Of a stretch of DNA of 64,000 nucleotides, positions 11,322 through 21,984 are shown piece after piece. Made by a program: the position numbers and the translations under genes. Source of the DNA: Echinarachnius parma (lineage: Eukaryota > Echinodermata > Echinoidea > Clypeasteroida > Echinarachniidae); the NCBI GenBank assembly GCA_037951105.1, contig JBAMJV010011224.1, forward strand, positions 1-64,000, written 5' to 3'. Within the stretch, counting starts at the first letter, position 1. The number at the start of each line of letters is the position of its first letter. The notes below the pieces were generated by a model. That model made no database searches, was not told where the DNA came from, and saw only the letters and a program-made list of their open reading frames with translations.

Positions 11322-11960
11322 CATGCAAGATGGTTGTGACGTTATGAAGAACCTTCCTCTTTGGAGTAAATTTGTGCATACCCGTATTATGTTCTGCTTT
11401 CTACGTCAAGTTTGTACACAGCTGTTCATACTTATCTTGCGCTTTGTTATTAGAACATTATAATATTCAACTTGTAATATTATTATATTGTTTACAACAA
11501 TATAGCCGCTAATGGGATGTTTTCATACAAGAAGGTTGGTGACATTCTAAATAACCCTCCCCTTGAGAGCAAATCTGTTTTGGAGGCGAGCTAGCGTCTT
11601 TTTGACACCTGCGTCTTAGGATGACGTCGCGCCTAGATCAATGCCCAATTAACGTCCACCATACTGGGTAGGGGTTACCCCTTTCACTAACGGCACTAGT
11701 ATCAATTTCAAATCAGTGTATATTATTCTTGTTCACCGTGTGAAGCATGCAGAGATGCTTACACATAGCGTGCCATATAAAGCAGAACATCATTAATATC
11801 ATATAGTTCACCAGCGATATCCGCTAATGTGATGACGTTAGCAAACCAAGAAGGTTGGTGACATTCTGAAGAACCTTCTCCTTTGGAGTAAATTTTTTGT
11901 TTGTACAAATTCCTTTTTCACAACCTGGTGCTTAGGATGTCATAGTAGAGATGTATTCCC

Positions 11961-12715
11961 ATAGAGTTCCTTAGCACTGTGTGCGCCTAACAGGGACTGG
12001 CTGGAATAGCCCCCTAGGGAGTGGATAATGTGCACTTTTTTGGTGCAGGAGTGATTGCAGTGTGTCTTCGTGGTTTTGTACAAAATCAGAGGATGACAGC
12101 GTATCTTTTATAGAACTGGCACATTGCACTATCTTCCTGTTTACCAAAGACGATACAATGCAAATTATGCATTTGCGCAGCTTTCACACATAATGCTTTT
12201 TTTAAAATTATAAGATCTGCCTTTTCTTTGGTTTACTATCCTATTTAGAGATCACAGAAACATACTTTTAATGCAGCCCCCTAGCCCCCCCCCCCCCCCT
12301 GCTCCGATTTTCCTATGCTGCCTGTACGTCCTGCCTGAACTAGTTTATTAATGACTTGACAGTCGTAGGTGTGATTTGTAATGCAACAGGTTGTCCTTGG
12401 GGCCTGCACATGCACGCTGTCAAATGTCAGTGGCAGGGATGGATGCGTACACGTACATAACTTTTTCTTCTCACTGAGTTATTTTTCCCTGGCCCTCAAA
12501 ATAACGATTACAAAAAGTAATTGAATATGGAGGCAATTTAAATGACATTATCAAACCTTGTCAGGTGTGGTATTACTGATTTTACCTTGACCCCATTTCA
12601 TTTTCATTTTACGAAAGCAGCAAGTTTGGTGAGACACAGAAAATAGAATGCCTTTCTCCTTCACCTCATTATAATGAAGCCCAAGCTATTTCATGATCAG
12701 TACAGGTCCAGGTGG
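11961..12715. other. unassigned stretch
   Basis: A C run lies at about 12285-12299. No exon, RNA gene or clear mobile element seen. Confidence 0.5.
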
Positions 12716-12741
12716 GGTGGGGGGGGGGGGGAGGGGGGGGG

Positions 12742-12772
<31 letters not shown>

Positions 12773-12774
12773 GC
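12716..12774 (+). repeat. long poly-G tract
   Basis: Nearly uninterrupted G over about 58 bases, broken by isolated A and T. It could form G-quadruplexes. Assembly length here is unreliable. Confidence 0.9.
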
Positions 12775-12991
12775 AGCACAATATAGTGCCCCCTCTATAA
12801 TTTCGTTAATATCGGTACCACATTGATGTCATATCTGTTGCATATCATATAAAGCAAGTAAAGCTCTACAAATTGTAGTTGTATGAGTTAGCAAACACAT
12901 TGCACTACGTGATTAAATGTGTGTATAATATTGTATTGATTCTTCATTCTTGCTCTGTATTAAAGACAGGTCCCAAGTGAAATGTTTCGTT
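12775..12991. other. short unassigned spacer
   Basis: AT-rich sequence with nothing recognisable. Confidence 0.5.
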
Positions 12992-13175
12992 TTAACCCAT
13001 TAGGACTGCAGGTACTGAAAATACCTCTCGGCTGTGGTCTATGACAATACATGTTATAGCAAAATCGAGGTCAGTCCCGAACAGGTAACCATACATGTTC
13101 CCTAGTACTAGATGTTGAAATCCCCATAGAGTCAATGCATGGGACCAGCCCAGGTTCCAGTAGGTAATGGGTTAA
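12992..13175. repeat. two adjacent short TTAA-bounded elements
   Basis: The family 1 copy (TTAACCCATTAGGACTGCAG ... CAGTCCCGAACAGG) is followed at about 13100-13175 by a family 2 copy in reverse orientation (GAAATCCCCATAGAG ... AGGTAATGGGTTAA). The two share no TTAA junction. Confidence 0.65.
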
Positions 13176-13485
13176 GACATTGAGCGTTTGATTTGTGCAC
13201 TGCTAGCAGGGTCTCCTCTTTCCCAGGCACCTCTCTTTTCTTGGAATTTCTGGAGAGTTCTTTGGAGAGTTCACCGCCCACGTTTTAGCTGAATTATTTT
13301 GTACACAGTATTGGATAAATGCATGATACTAGACTCTTTTGTGTAGGATGACTCTTTGACATATTGCATGATAGACTTATGATTAATCATGGATTCTTTA
13401 TTAGGAGAAATGTTTAAATATTAAACGTAATGAGCACAATCAATTTTGTTTTTATTCAGTTGTCGGTCAGGGTAAATGCTCCTGT

Positions 13486-13877
13486 TTAAGGGACTTAGTA
13501 ACATTGTCCAAATCCTCAAAATAAAATTGTAATTCTAGCGGTTCCCCTTATACCTTGTTGTATTCGTATTAACAATAAAATCATGGACAGGGTTTCGGTT
13601 TTTCAAATTTCCCTTTCGTTACAAAGATATGTATGATTAGAAGTTATTCAGATAAGAAAAACTCCGGGCGAGTTGTTTTCTTCGTGTACAAAGTGAGTGC
13701 AGTGAGTTACTGAATATCACTTTGCATTTTCGCTCATTACTTGGCCATACAATGTCCATTTGACTTGAAATTTTCGCACAATACCCTGTGGACATATGAG
13801 ATAACAACAACATACATTGCATCAACCATTCATCACTTTTTGCAACATGTCAACAAAGTTTCTAAGATTCCCTTTAA
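13486..13877 (-). mobile_element. TTAA-flanked MITE (AGGGATCTAGTAAC ends), copy 2
   Basis: Full length, 392 bp with the flanking TTAA. Starts TTAAGGGACTTAGTAACATT and ends TTTCTAAGATTCCCTTTAA. It lies opposite to copy 1. The interior matches copy 1, including GGCCATA..ATGTCCATTTGAC and ATTACTTGGC. Confidence 0.85.
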
Positions 13878-13946
13878 ATAGTATACATCTGGGGAAAACG
13901 ATGATATTAGAGGCTCTTTTGTATACATCTGACACAAAGACTCAAT

Positions 13947-14271
13947 GGCCTGGATTCACAAAGCAGGTTGTAGGAGCTTTGTACAAGCCATGGTTTAGCC
14001 ATGGTCTACATCTATGGAGTGCTGCTCGTATACAAGTAAAACAATTTATAATTTATAATGATATGACTGTTAGTGCTTGCTAACCCAGCAAATTTCACCA
14101 TGTGAGAAGACAAACATTTATTTGGTGCATTTTGTAAATGTGTACATCAACATTGTTAGCAAGTAAGGAGTTTACATTCTTTCTCTATCAGTTTACAAAT
14201 GGCACTCCATAGATGTAGACCATGGATAAACCATGCAAACCTCCTACAAACCTGCTTTGTGAATCCGGGCC
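13947..14271. mobile_element. MITE with GGCC(T/C)GGATTCACAAAGC ends
   Basis: Left end GGCCTGGATTCACAAAGCAG and right end CTGCTTTGTGAATCCGGGCC, inverted. The arms also share ACCATGG..ACATCTATGGAGTGC. Flanked by AAT on both sides, a 3-bp duplication that would suit a PIF/Harbinger-like origin. That assignment is inferred. No coding sequence. Confidence 0.8.
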
Positions 14272-14756
14272 AATGAGTTTTGATGAATGGTAGAAGCTTT
14301 GTGGGAAATGTCTAATACAATTATATAATGACCACATTAAATTTGGTTTTATTCAGTGGTTGGTCAGGATAAATGTTCCATATTTTGGATACTTTAGAAA
14401 ATGAAGCGATTTTTATTATTATTATTTTTAAAACCAGTATGAAGCCTGCATAATGGATTATGGTGTATAAAGGGATGCTTAATATGCTTAATTTGGGAAA
14501 TGTTACAAATTCCATTATGACCAGATTCAGTTTTAGTTTTATTCAGTGGTCCATCAGAAACAGGTTAATTTTATTTTCACACAATTGGAAAAGAGAACTT
14601 AATATTATTAGACTGAATAGTAAAGGATGAAACTGTGACATGTGATTATGATGTATGATAGATGCTTTATGGGAAATGTTCATCAACAATGACATACCAC
14701 ATTAAATGGTATTTTATTCATTGGTTGGTCAGGATAAATGTCACACTTTTTATGAA

Positions 14757-14945
14757 TGATGCCTTTATGTGAACGATCTTCTCAATGCCCATGAGCCGCT
14801 TGGAAGGGAATGCTCCCAGGGAGTGGAGATGGTGCGCACAATGTGTGCTGGTTTGCATTGTAATCCTATGACCGGGGTAATAATAGTGCAAAGCGCTTAG
14901 AGATGATATTGTATCATATTAGGCGCTATGTAAATCAAACCTATT
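14757..14945 (+). mobile_element. 5'-truncated SINE
   Basis: Matches the 3' part of the tRNA-headed SINE at 39885-40213: CTCAATGCCCATGAGCCGCT, GGGAGTGGAGATGGTGCGCA, ATGACCGGGGTAATAATA, AAAGCGCTTAGAGATGA and GGCGCTATGTAAAT, then an ATT-rich tail. The tRNA-like head is missing. Confidence 0.85.
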
Positions 14946-15154
14946 ATTATATTAATATTTATACTTTTTTACACATGAGAAAAGAGGGCATTTTGTGATT
15001 TGTTTCTGTTCAGTGTGACGTCATTGTGACAGCTTGCCTTTATAATAGAGTTATGTTAATGCTGGATGCTTTGTGAGAACAATAACATGATGACACCAAT
15101 CAATTGTGCTTTATTTCCTGGGTTGAATGCTCTAGGGACTATGGGAGATGTTTA

Positions 15155-15265
15155 AACCATTAAAGACCATTTGATTTTGCTACAAATATAACACACATTC
15201 TCCATATATATAGACTATATAACCCAAGCATTTTATGGACCAGTCCTGAAAGGGTTATTTCAAAT
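15155..15265 (-). repeat. family 1 short element, diverged
   Basis: On the minus strand it begins AACCCTTTCAGGACTGGTCC. The inner CTCCATA..TATAGAC segment also matches the family 1 layout. Confidence 0.5.
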
Positions 15266-15540
15266 TGCAATAAATGACCACATTCATTCAATGGTCCATC
15301 AGAAATAAAAGATCTATTTTTTACACCCTTATAATCAAATAGAGCATGAAATTGGTATCTTTTGTACTGTATCTATATAGGGTTTATGAAATTGTGACAG
15401 TAAGCATGCAATTATAATGGAAGATGATTAATCGTTGACCGCTTCCTGTGAAACTTGGATAAACGCGTAGGTGATTGCATAATTGACCACATTTAATTTG
15501 TCAACTGTTGAGTATTTTAAACAGACAAACCCGTTCTTGC

Positions 15541-15756
15541 AATAAGAATAATTGATGAGTTACGATATTCCATTACCATGGTCGCTTCATGTATAATTCA
15601 GATGTGGTTCTTGTCAATTAATTTGAAAACCTAAATCTATTTAATCTATTTGTTGTCTACATTTCAGAAAAGTTAACTTGCAATTTCAATTATAATAATT
15701 GGCTTCATTGGACATTATAAACTTGGTAAATATGGTGATTTTTCTTTACCCATACA
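15541..15756. other. unassigned AT-rich spacer
   Basis: Nothing recognisable. Confidence 0.5.
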
Positions 15757-15917
15757 GTACTGGTCCCCAAAATATAGTGGGCTGGGATCTGTAGAGAATA
15801 CATGTTATACCAAAGTCAGATGGTCTGTAATGGGTTAAGCCATTACCCAGTGCCTATATATGAACCGGCTGGGTCCTTGATTAACTCTATGGAGATTGCA
15901 AAATCTAGTAGGGAACA
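15757..15917 (+). repeat. two abutting short TTAA-bounded elements
   Basis: The family 1 copy (CTGGTCCCCAAAATATAG ... GTCTGTAATGGGTTAA) is followed directly by a family 2 copy (CCATTACCCAGTGCC ... ATCTAGTAGGGAACAG). They meet at a single TTAA near 15835, like the triple copy at 41167. Confidence 0.65.
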
Positions 15918-16790
15918 GAAATTTGGGCAGTTGTTGCTTTTCTTGTTATTGAGGGTTATATGGTAGTGGAATTACTCTCCCAGTCATATTAGATCTAAAT
16001 AATTTCATGTATATGTATGGAGCAACTTCTCAAACCTCGTCTCAGTCTGGGAATTCAGTGTTCAGTGCAACATTCAAATCTGCTCTCCGATCAATAAATG
16101 AATACCAAATAATAACTCGACACACCACGCGCTCTCACCAAAGTCTAACTTCCAGTTATATCCCCCGGCGGACCTTTTGGAAGGGATGAACACAAGGTAC
16201 AAGGTACGAGGAAGTGTTTATTTTGAATATAGCTAATCATGAACATTTCTTGTATTTTATTCAATTAGTTTCATTGATGAGTACATATATATAATAATCT
16301 CAATAGGACAATCATCATGTTGCATCACTGCTAAAAATAGCTCAACCAGTTTATTGGTATCAGTTGTGATTCTGCAGTCCGGAGAGTACAGAGGAGAGTG
16401 TAAATACTTTAAAGGTGCACCTGTAAAATGTCCAACTCCACAAAAATTACTTTGAGCTTCCACATTTCTCTTTTACCGTGTTGTTTAGCTTATGGTAAGA
16501 GAAGAATAAAATAGGGTTAGATTTTTTCAAATGCCCCTTTAGTATGAAGATATCTATCTTTGATAATTATTCAGCTCAAGAGCGTCTACAGAAGGTCATA
16601 AACGTCATGAACGTCATACTGTAATTAGTTGCAAAAGCTGACACAAATTTTCGCTTTTTTAACCAGGAAAGCAGTGTTCTTTTTCAATTAAACTTTCACA
16701 CATCTTTCAGACATATCTTACATTGATTTTGGTATAGGATTGAAGTCTCAAATGTCATTTTGGGCATATCTGACACTTTACAGTGCACCT
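15918..16790. other. unassigned stretch
   Basis: No exon or mobile element recognised. The small open frames at 16007-16189 and 16257-16463 have no supporting features. Confidence 0.5.
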
Positions 16791-16860
16791 TTAACCCATT
16801 GCCTACCTGAACCTGGGGGGCCTTGCATCAACTCAATGGGAATTGCAAAATCAAGTTAAA
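16791..16860 (+). repeat. short TTAA-bounded element, family 2
   Basis: TTAACCCATTGCCTACCTGA ... ATGGGAATTGCAAAATCAAGTTAA. Slightly truncated at the 3' side. Confidence 0.75.
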
Positions 16861-16924
16861 AAGGAAGTCACTTAAAATGTTTGTGTAGCCAGGATTGAGG
16901 GTGGTGTGGGATCCCTGGGGAAGA

Positions 16925-16953
16925 CGGTGGGGGGGGGGGGGGGGGGGGTGGGG
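16925..16953 (+). repeat. poly-G tract
   Basis: About 20 consecutive G followed by TGGGG. It explains the Gly and Pro runs in the overlapping open frames on both strands. Confidence 0.9.
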
Positions 16954-17749
16954 ATGGGCACAGATTTCCATACCAAGCTCAACCTGTTTCTCAAAATAGT
17001 TGTGTTTATTTGTATTCTTATTTTATCATTTTTCCCATTGAGTGTAGAATTCCCAAAGGATCTAAAAGACATTTGTATTCACATGTCCCTGTCCCCTTCC
17101 CCCTCCCCCAAGTGTCAATAAATTCTACCCTTCCTTTCTCATTGACATTTTATCATTTTTGATTAGAGGTTTTCGTATAATTGGCTTTCACATAATTGGC
17201 TTTCACATATTCAACTACTCTATTACCACATTTAATGCCTTATATTGCAAATTAAATCGAATATGAAAGAAAAACTTCACAGTCATACAACGCCACTTGT
17301 ATTTTTTTGGTAATTCTCATGAAATGAGAAGTTTCATGTTCCTTCTTTTAACCACCATATTTTATGTTATTACTAAATAATTTGGGCATAAAAGGGGCTT
17401 ACTGTATGATCAGGCCACTTACATGTTGGTTTTGATCAGTTCGACAAGGAATGAGAGCTTTTAAATGAGAAGTTTGGAGGTTCAGTTTTCTTTGCTGTTC
17501 TGAATTTACTTCAAATCTTGCATTGCGAGGGTAATGCACAGGACCTCTATGGCTACAGTATTGACATTATTCATGATTTTGTGTCTAAAACCATCGCCTA
17601 CAGGAATCTGGAATATACCACATCTTATCTACAATAATTACACAATTAAGGAGAGGAAGAGTTAACAATTTGGCCAGTTATATATTTTTTCCAGTTGTTT
17701 TCCAGTGATTGAGCTGAAAAATTAATAAAAACCAAGCGATAACAATTGG
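16954..17749. other. unassigned AT-rich stretch
   Basis: No exon, RNA gene or element recognised. Confidence 0.5.
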
Positions 17750-17820
17750 ATTCTGCCGGGACTTGAACCCGTGACCTACTGATTGACTACCTACCAACTG
17801 AGCTACAATAAGTCCTTTGG
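17750..17820 (-). repeat. tRNA-like sequence (SINE head or tRNA pseudogene)
   Basis: The minus strand carries an A-box-like TAGCTCAGTTGGTAGG and a B-box GGGTTCAAGTCCC at tRNA-like spacing. The acceptor strands pair badly (about three or four of seven positions) and the D-stem is incomplete. A functional tRNA is therefore unlikely. It reads as a decayed tRNA or the head of a tRNA-derived SINE different from the one at 39885. Confidence 0.6.
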
Positions 17821-18058
17821 TGGCTCTTCAACTTCTATAGACAGTGCAATATTCCTTTCAAAAGAAAAAAGTGGTGCATGATTAATTTATGCACATTATA
17901 GCAGAATTAAACGATAGACTGTCTCATTTCGACCCATTCAGGACTTAATGGTTGTGACAATACTGGGAGTGCTGCAGGAGACAATGACAATTGTGTGCAT
18001 ATTGTTGCTGATCAGTTAAACAACTTTTATTATATAACACCTTTATGTTCACGCAATG
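17821..18058. other. unassigned spacer upstream of the Crypton-like exon
   Basis: A short fragment GACCCATTCAGGACTTAA (about 17931-17948) resembles the family 1 element end. Otherwise nothing is recognised. Confidence 0.4.
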
Positions 18059-18163
18059 TGATTGGTTGAATTCAGGTCACATGACATTCGTGGAAAGCAC
18101 GATTTTGACGTCATTATCGTTGAATAAAACTTTTTTTAGTTCTATTGCACGATTTTGACGTCA
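18059..18163 (+). promoter_or_regulatory. candidate promoter elements: two CRE sites and an inverted CCAAT
   Basis: TGACGTCA occurs at 18106-18113 and 18156-18163, each within the repeated phrase GCACGATTTTGACGTCAT. GATTGG (an inverted CCAAT box) lies at about 18060. Both CREs are about 200-250 bp upstream of the ATG at 18360. The region from 18190 to 18350 is GC- and CpG-rich. These motifs are known ATF/CREB and NF-Y sites; activity here is inferred. Confidence 0.45.
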
Positions 18164-18359
18164 TAAATGTGAAATGGTACTTTTTTATGAACTGTTTTGT
18201 GCAAGCGCCAGCGCGCGTTAAAAATATCTGCGCGCATTGCGCAGATTTTCCATTCAAGAACAAGCGCATTAACAAACATTACGCACTCCATTCCATGCAA
18301 GGCAGCTGTGCGCGGGGAAGGTTGTACACACTACTGTATTCAAGTACTTTTTACACAAC

Positions 18360-18453
18360 ATGGCTGCAGAACAGGGATTTGTTTTGGTGACGGATGCCGA
18401 TTTGGACGATTTAATCGACAGTGCGGATTCTTATAACACAAAGAAGCAAAAAA
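18360..18453 (+). CDS. candidate first exon of a Crypton-derived (KIAA1958/DUF3504-like) gene
   Basis: The ATG at 18360 has a strong Kozak context (ACAACATGG) and opens a frame of 31 codons to a possible donor AAA|GTAGGT after 18453. Without splicing it ends a few codons later. The peptide begins MAAEQGFVLVTDADLDDLID and continues SADSYNTKKQK. The arrangement of an aromatic, then an acidic D..DLDDLID patch, then a short Asn-Thr-Lys-Lys segment resembles the N-terminus of animal proteins domesticated from, or encoded by, Crypton tyrosine-recombinase elements. This is by memory of the family pattern, not a search. GC-rich, promoter-like sequence with two CREs lies upstream. No further exon of such a gene was found downstream, and an inverted repeat follows within 20 bp. 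It may be a fragment left by a mobile copy. Confidence 0.45.
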
Positions 18454-18471
18454 GTAGGTGTCGTATAAGAT

Positions 18472-18538
18472 GGTGAAAGATGGAATGTTCCATTCAACTC
18501 GGCTTCTCCTCGTTGAATGTAACATTCCATCTTTCACC
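18472..18538. repeat. 29-bp-arm inverted repeat
   Basis: GGTGAAAGATGGAATGTTCC.. pairs with ..TAACATTCCATCTTTCACC across a loop of about 9 bases, with one internal mismatch. The word CGTTGAAT in the arm also occurs at about 18118, in the upstream promoter-like region. Confidence 0.85.
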
Positions 18539-18704
18539 TCATGCAAATATTCGTACCATTGCACTTATAAACATTCATTATTTGTATAATACGAAAGTCG
18601 AATATAAATTGCATTAAAGAAATGTCATTATTAAGGTAAGAGCCATTTCATTTGCACATTTTTTGCACTAAATTTTCATTCATGTTTTATCAGGCATTGT
18701 CATC

Positions 18705-19105
18705 AAAACGGAAGAAAAATGGGTTTGGCTTTAATTGTATTTATCGACAAACTGTGACGTGGTTTATATGTAACGTAATTCTAAGCGTCACTGGTACTAT
18801 TATGTAATATTCAACTTCACAAATATAGAACATGAGACAAGGTCTTAGAAGTTGATTTTCTAGGCATACTGTTCAATGTAGTATAGCTAGTATTTTTTTT
18901 TTGTATCTGGAATTGTCAGGAAGGGAAACAAAAATGGGTTTGGCCTATTTGTATTTATCGACAATTTGTGACGTGGTTTAATATATGTAACTTAATTTGA
19001 ATAAGCGTCACTGTCATGTGATATTCAAGTTAACAAATATAGAACATGAGGCAAGGTTTTACTAGAAGTGTACTTTCTAGTCCTACTGTTCAATACAGTA
19101 CAGTA
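18705..19105 (+). repeat. tandem duplication, ~225 bp unit
   Basis: AAAATGGGTTTGGC, then TGTATTTATCGACAA, then TGTGACGTGGTTTA, AAGCGTCACTG and AAATATAGAACATGAG occur in order at 18717 and again near 18940. Non-coding. Confidence 0.85.
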
Positions 19106-20831
19106 TTTGTTTAAGACTTGCTTTGTGAGTAGATAAAGCTCTGTACTGGGATGTATTTGTCATACATTATCAAACAACCCGTTTACAATTGACACCTTTC
19201 AATCAATAGCCAAGAAAATTATGAATTCAGACATATGATCAAATAATGTGAGATAAGTAATTTTATTTTTGCAGATGAAGTAATTTTAGATTTCTCCTCT
19301 CTGGTACCAGTGCGTACCCACATGGAGTTGTCAACAAACAAAGCGATTAGTAGTACTTACTAAGTAGATATCTTCATCAAGTACGCCCGTGAATAAACAC
19401 CCGAGCCGTCAGGGACGGACTTTGCCCGCAATCTTCAAAGACCCCGAATGGAAAACCATGTAGCCATGCACGTAGTGAACTTGCAGTGTGTCCCTTGCGT
19501 CCTTTTGTTTGTTTTTACCTTTGTCTCAATAAGTCATCCATTAATTAATTAATAGCGAGTAAGATGAGTTGCCATTATCTCAGGGTGTATATGGATATCG
19601 GGCACGGCTGCAAAATGTTGTCAGTAAATGTATAGTACATGTACATATATACAATGTAGGTAGGTAGCTAGCACACTTCGGTAGGACCGTGCAACGATTA
19701 GAACCGGCGCAAGAATTTAACTCTTTTTTTTTGAATGGCGGAGATTCAAATAACATCCGTGACTATTAACCAAGAAAACACCTGATGTTATTGTTAAGTG
19801 AATACTTGCGGATAAATCCATAAAAAAAATTAATTGTGTAAACACGCATAAGCATTTAGTTAACATGCAGCGAAATTATTGCTAAACCGCGATTTCATTT
19901 AAATGGAACACAACATTTCCTTTATTTTATTGGGAAGACAACTCTTAGGAGTTCATTTCGGAAGAGTTTTGCACTTATTAGAGAAATACTTTTTACGTCA
20001 ATGATATTATTATCTTTGGATATTTCAAAGGTGGACTTTCAGCCTAGTGTTCAACATATGTTGGTAAAGATGTATCTTTTTCCATCATTTAATTTCTTTT
20101 GACTGATAGACTATGGGGACTTTGTGGACCATGATAAAACGAAGAAACAGTTTAACCTGATAAAGATAGTATTTATTGTGCTTCTGCCTTCAAGAATCTT
20201 GTATTTACTGTGGTGGTCCTGCGTGTGACTTCAGAAGATCCGTTTGATGGTCCTTTGAGTTTGACAACCACCAGTTCTACCATCTCTTCAGAGGATGTCT
20301 ATGACAACTCATACTCATGTTCAAGAGATTCTGGTAACTAGTACAAAGCGCTTGACCCAAGGTGTGACTGTTGATTTGACAGACAAGTTTCTATCCCAGA
20401 CATCTTTGGAGATTGGTTGGTCTAGACAAAAAAAAACATCTATAGACAAGTTGATGTGAAAGAAACTTTGCCTTTTGAGGCAGCTATTATGTGGAAAGTT
20501 CTGCTCAGGAGAACCGGTGGCGAGACAAAACTTACATTTTGTCAAAGTTATTATTGAAGTTTACAAAAGGGCATTTAGAACTTGTTAAAAATTGGACTCC
20601 CACAAAATAAGATCAACTTATAGACTCAATCTTGGAAAGAAAAAAAACAACCTTGACATAATCCTTGACTATATGTGTGCAAAGTGGGTTGGAATTATTG
20701 ATGGATAAATACGCGGTATCAGATAAACGAGCGGACAGCCAGAACATGATACTGAAGAAAACAGTACTTGCGTGACCTTGCCGTTTCCTATCTGGATCAA
20801 CATTGCCACGAACAGTGAGATAGATTCGGTA
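19106..20831. other. unassigned stretch
   Basis: I find no exon I can support. The sequence around 20120-20420 is less AT-rich and gives short open pieces in different frames, which could be an old pseudogene, but no product is recognisable. Confidence 0.4.
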
Positions 20832-20912
20832 TTAACCCTTCGCCGATGGGTACGCGGTCGGGTCCTGTATCAACTCTATGGGGATTGCAAAATCTAGTAG
20901 GGATATAAAGGG
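20832..20912 (+). repeat. short TTAA-bounded element, family 2
   Basis: TTAACCCTTCGCCGATGGGT ... CTCTATGGGGATTGCAAAATC, then TAGTAGGGA. The right TTAA is lost. Confidence 0.7.
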
Positions 20913-21094
20913 GAACAAGGTTCACCCTTTGTTGATTGGGTGGTACCTGGTGGATCGCATGTTGAATCTACGGAAATGTTCAATGATATAAACGACAAGG
21001 AAACTGCTCAATATTCATGACACTCTCGTACCTCGGGTGGAAATGGAATAAAAGTGGAATCCATTTTGTATAATTAACATTCGACAGACAGTGA

Positions 21095-21480
21095 AAACCC
21101 AGGGTGCTGCAGATCGATGGCTAACAAATCACATTTCATATTAATATTTAAGACATATTACACTGTATATGTATTGTACTCAGGAGACTCGTAGAATCAA
21201 AGTGCAGCATATTCAGTATTTAATATTCAACCCAACATAATTACTGTGGGACTATACATGTATATAGAAGAATGAGTATTTAACAAATCACATTCAGTAT
21301 TCATTGAAATTCAGGGAACGTAAAAAAGACAAACTAAAAAAGTAATTGAGAGAACGTTACTACCCTTGGATCGAACTTAAGAAGAGAAACCATTATCAAG
21401 CACATTCAGTATTTATTGAAATTCAACCAACATTTTATACCATGGGGCGAAACGGAGCACAAGCAGTATTAACATTCAGC
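21095..21480 (+). repeat. degenerate repeats upstream of GRAM gene exon 1
   Basis: The words ACAAATCACATT, CATTCAGTATTTATTGAAATTC and CAACCAACATTTTAT recur near 21127, 21210, 21287 and 21400 at about 100-150 bp spacing. A purine-rich GA run follows at 21652-21668. If exon 1 is the true first exon, this region is the promoter-proximal DNA. I see no clear TATA box. Confidence 0.5.
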
Positions 21481-21759
21481 GAATTAAACAGACTCTTGTC
21501 CCCTAGCGACTAAAAAGACCTTCGCACATCCATCATCGCTCACCAGGAACTTCAAGACATCTGTTAATCCTTTAACTCCCAAACTTAATTGCCTCACTCA
21601 TTGACTGATACAGGAAAGCACTGCATATTTAACGAGTAAGGGGTTAACTCAATAGAGAGAGAGAGAGGAGCTGGTTTATTTGACAGATAAATTGATAGAG
21701 AAGAGGATCAAGATTTTTGCTCCGTGTTGGGCTTGATCGAGGGGAAGGGGGCACTCGGT

Positions 21760-21941
21760 ATGGAGGGGGGCCAGGGGGCCACGTCCAACAGGGTGGAAAT
21801 GGAGGAGGAGGAGAACGATCAAGGAGGTGAAGTTGAAGTCTTCGACCAGGGAGAGCAGAACGGAGCTCCAGACAACAACAATGTCAACAACGTGAACAAC
21901 GACAGGCTGGCAAAGAAGTTGGCGAAGAAGCGGCGCTCAAT
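21760..21941 (+). CDS. GRAMD1-like: GRAM-domain gene, exon 1 (acidic N-terminus)
   Basis: The frame has an in-frame TAA at 21688. The first ATG after it is at 21760, with G at -3 and +4, so I place the start there. The exon runs to TCAAT|GTAAGT, a strong donor leaving phase 2. The peptide starts MEGGQGATSNRVEMEEEEND, becomes Asp/Asn-rich (PDNNNVNNVNND) and ends in a basic stretch RLAKKLAKKRRS. The segment is GC-rich compared with its flanks. Joined to the next exon it reads KKRRSISKSFG. It has no domain of its own. It probably forms a disordered cytosolic N-terminus whose basic end leads into the lipid-binding domain. The exon may begin upstream with untranslated sequence, and the transcription start is not visible. 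Confidence 0.75.
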
Positions 21942-21984
21942 GTAAGTGGGAGAGGAACAGCACCTTAGGTGTAAAGAGGAGGGG

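Larger units (their letters stand above)
8695..11960 (+). repeat. degenerate tandem array, ~260-370 bp units, about seven copies
   Basis: Each unit contains CATATTGTTnnnAGCAATAGCC, then CTAATGTGATGnTTACA, then GAAGAACCTTCCCCTTnGGAG, and in several copies CCCAATTAACGTCCACCATA and ACCCCTTTCA. Units start near 8705, 9079, 9339, 9669, 9901, 11481 and 11800. The fifth unit is split by the nested elements at 9937-11321. Shared words are strongest around the GAAGAACCTTCC segment. Confidence 0.85.
13435..15540 (+). repeat. degenerate tandem array, ~180 bp unit
   Basis: The repeated core is GGGAAATGTT, then ATGACCACATTAAATTTGG, then TTTTATTCAGTGGTTGGTCAGGATAAATGT. Copies start near 13435, 14310, 14510, 14690, 15100, 15270 and 15480, strongly diverged. 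The array is interrupted by the elements at 13486-13877, 13947-14271 and 14757-14945. Confidence 0.75.

Noticed and set aside
8695..11960. CRISPR-like array
   Set aside because: Units are hundreds of bases long, strongly diverged and without conserved short repeats or spacers, and the DNA is eukaryotic.
17750..17820. Functional tRNA gene on the minus strand
   Set aside because: A- and B-box words are present but acceptor and D stems pair poorly, so I call it a SINE head or pseudogene.
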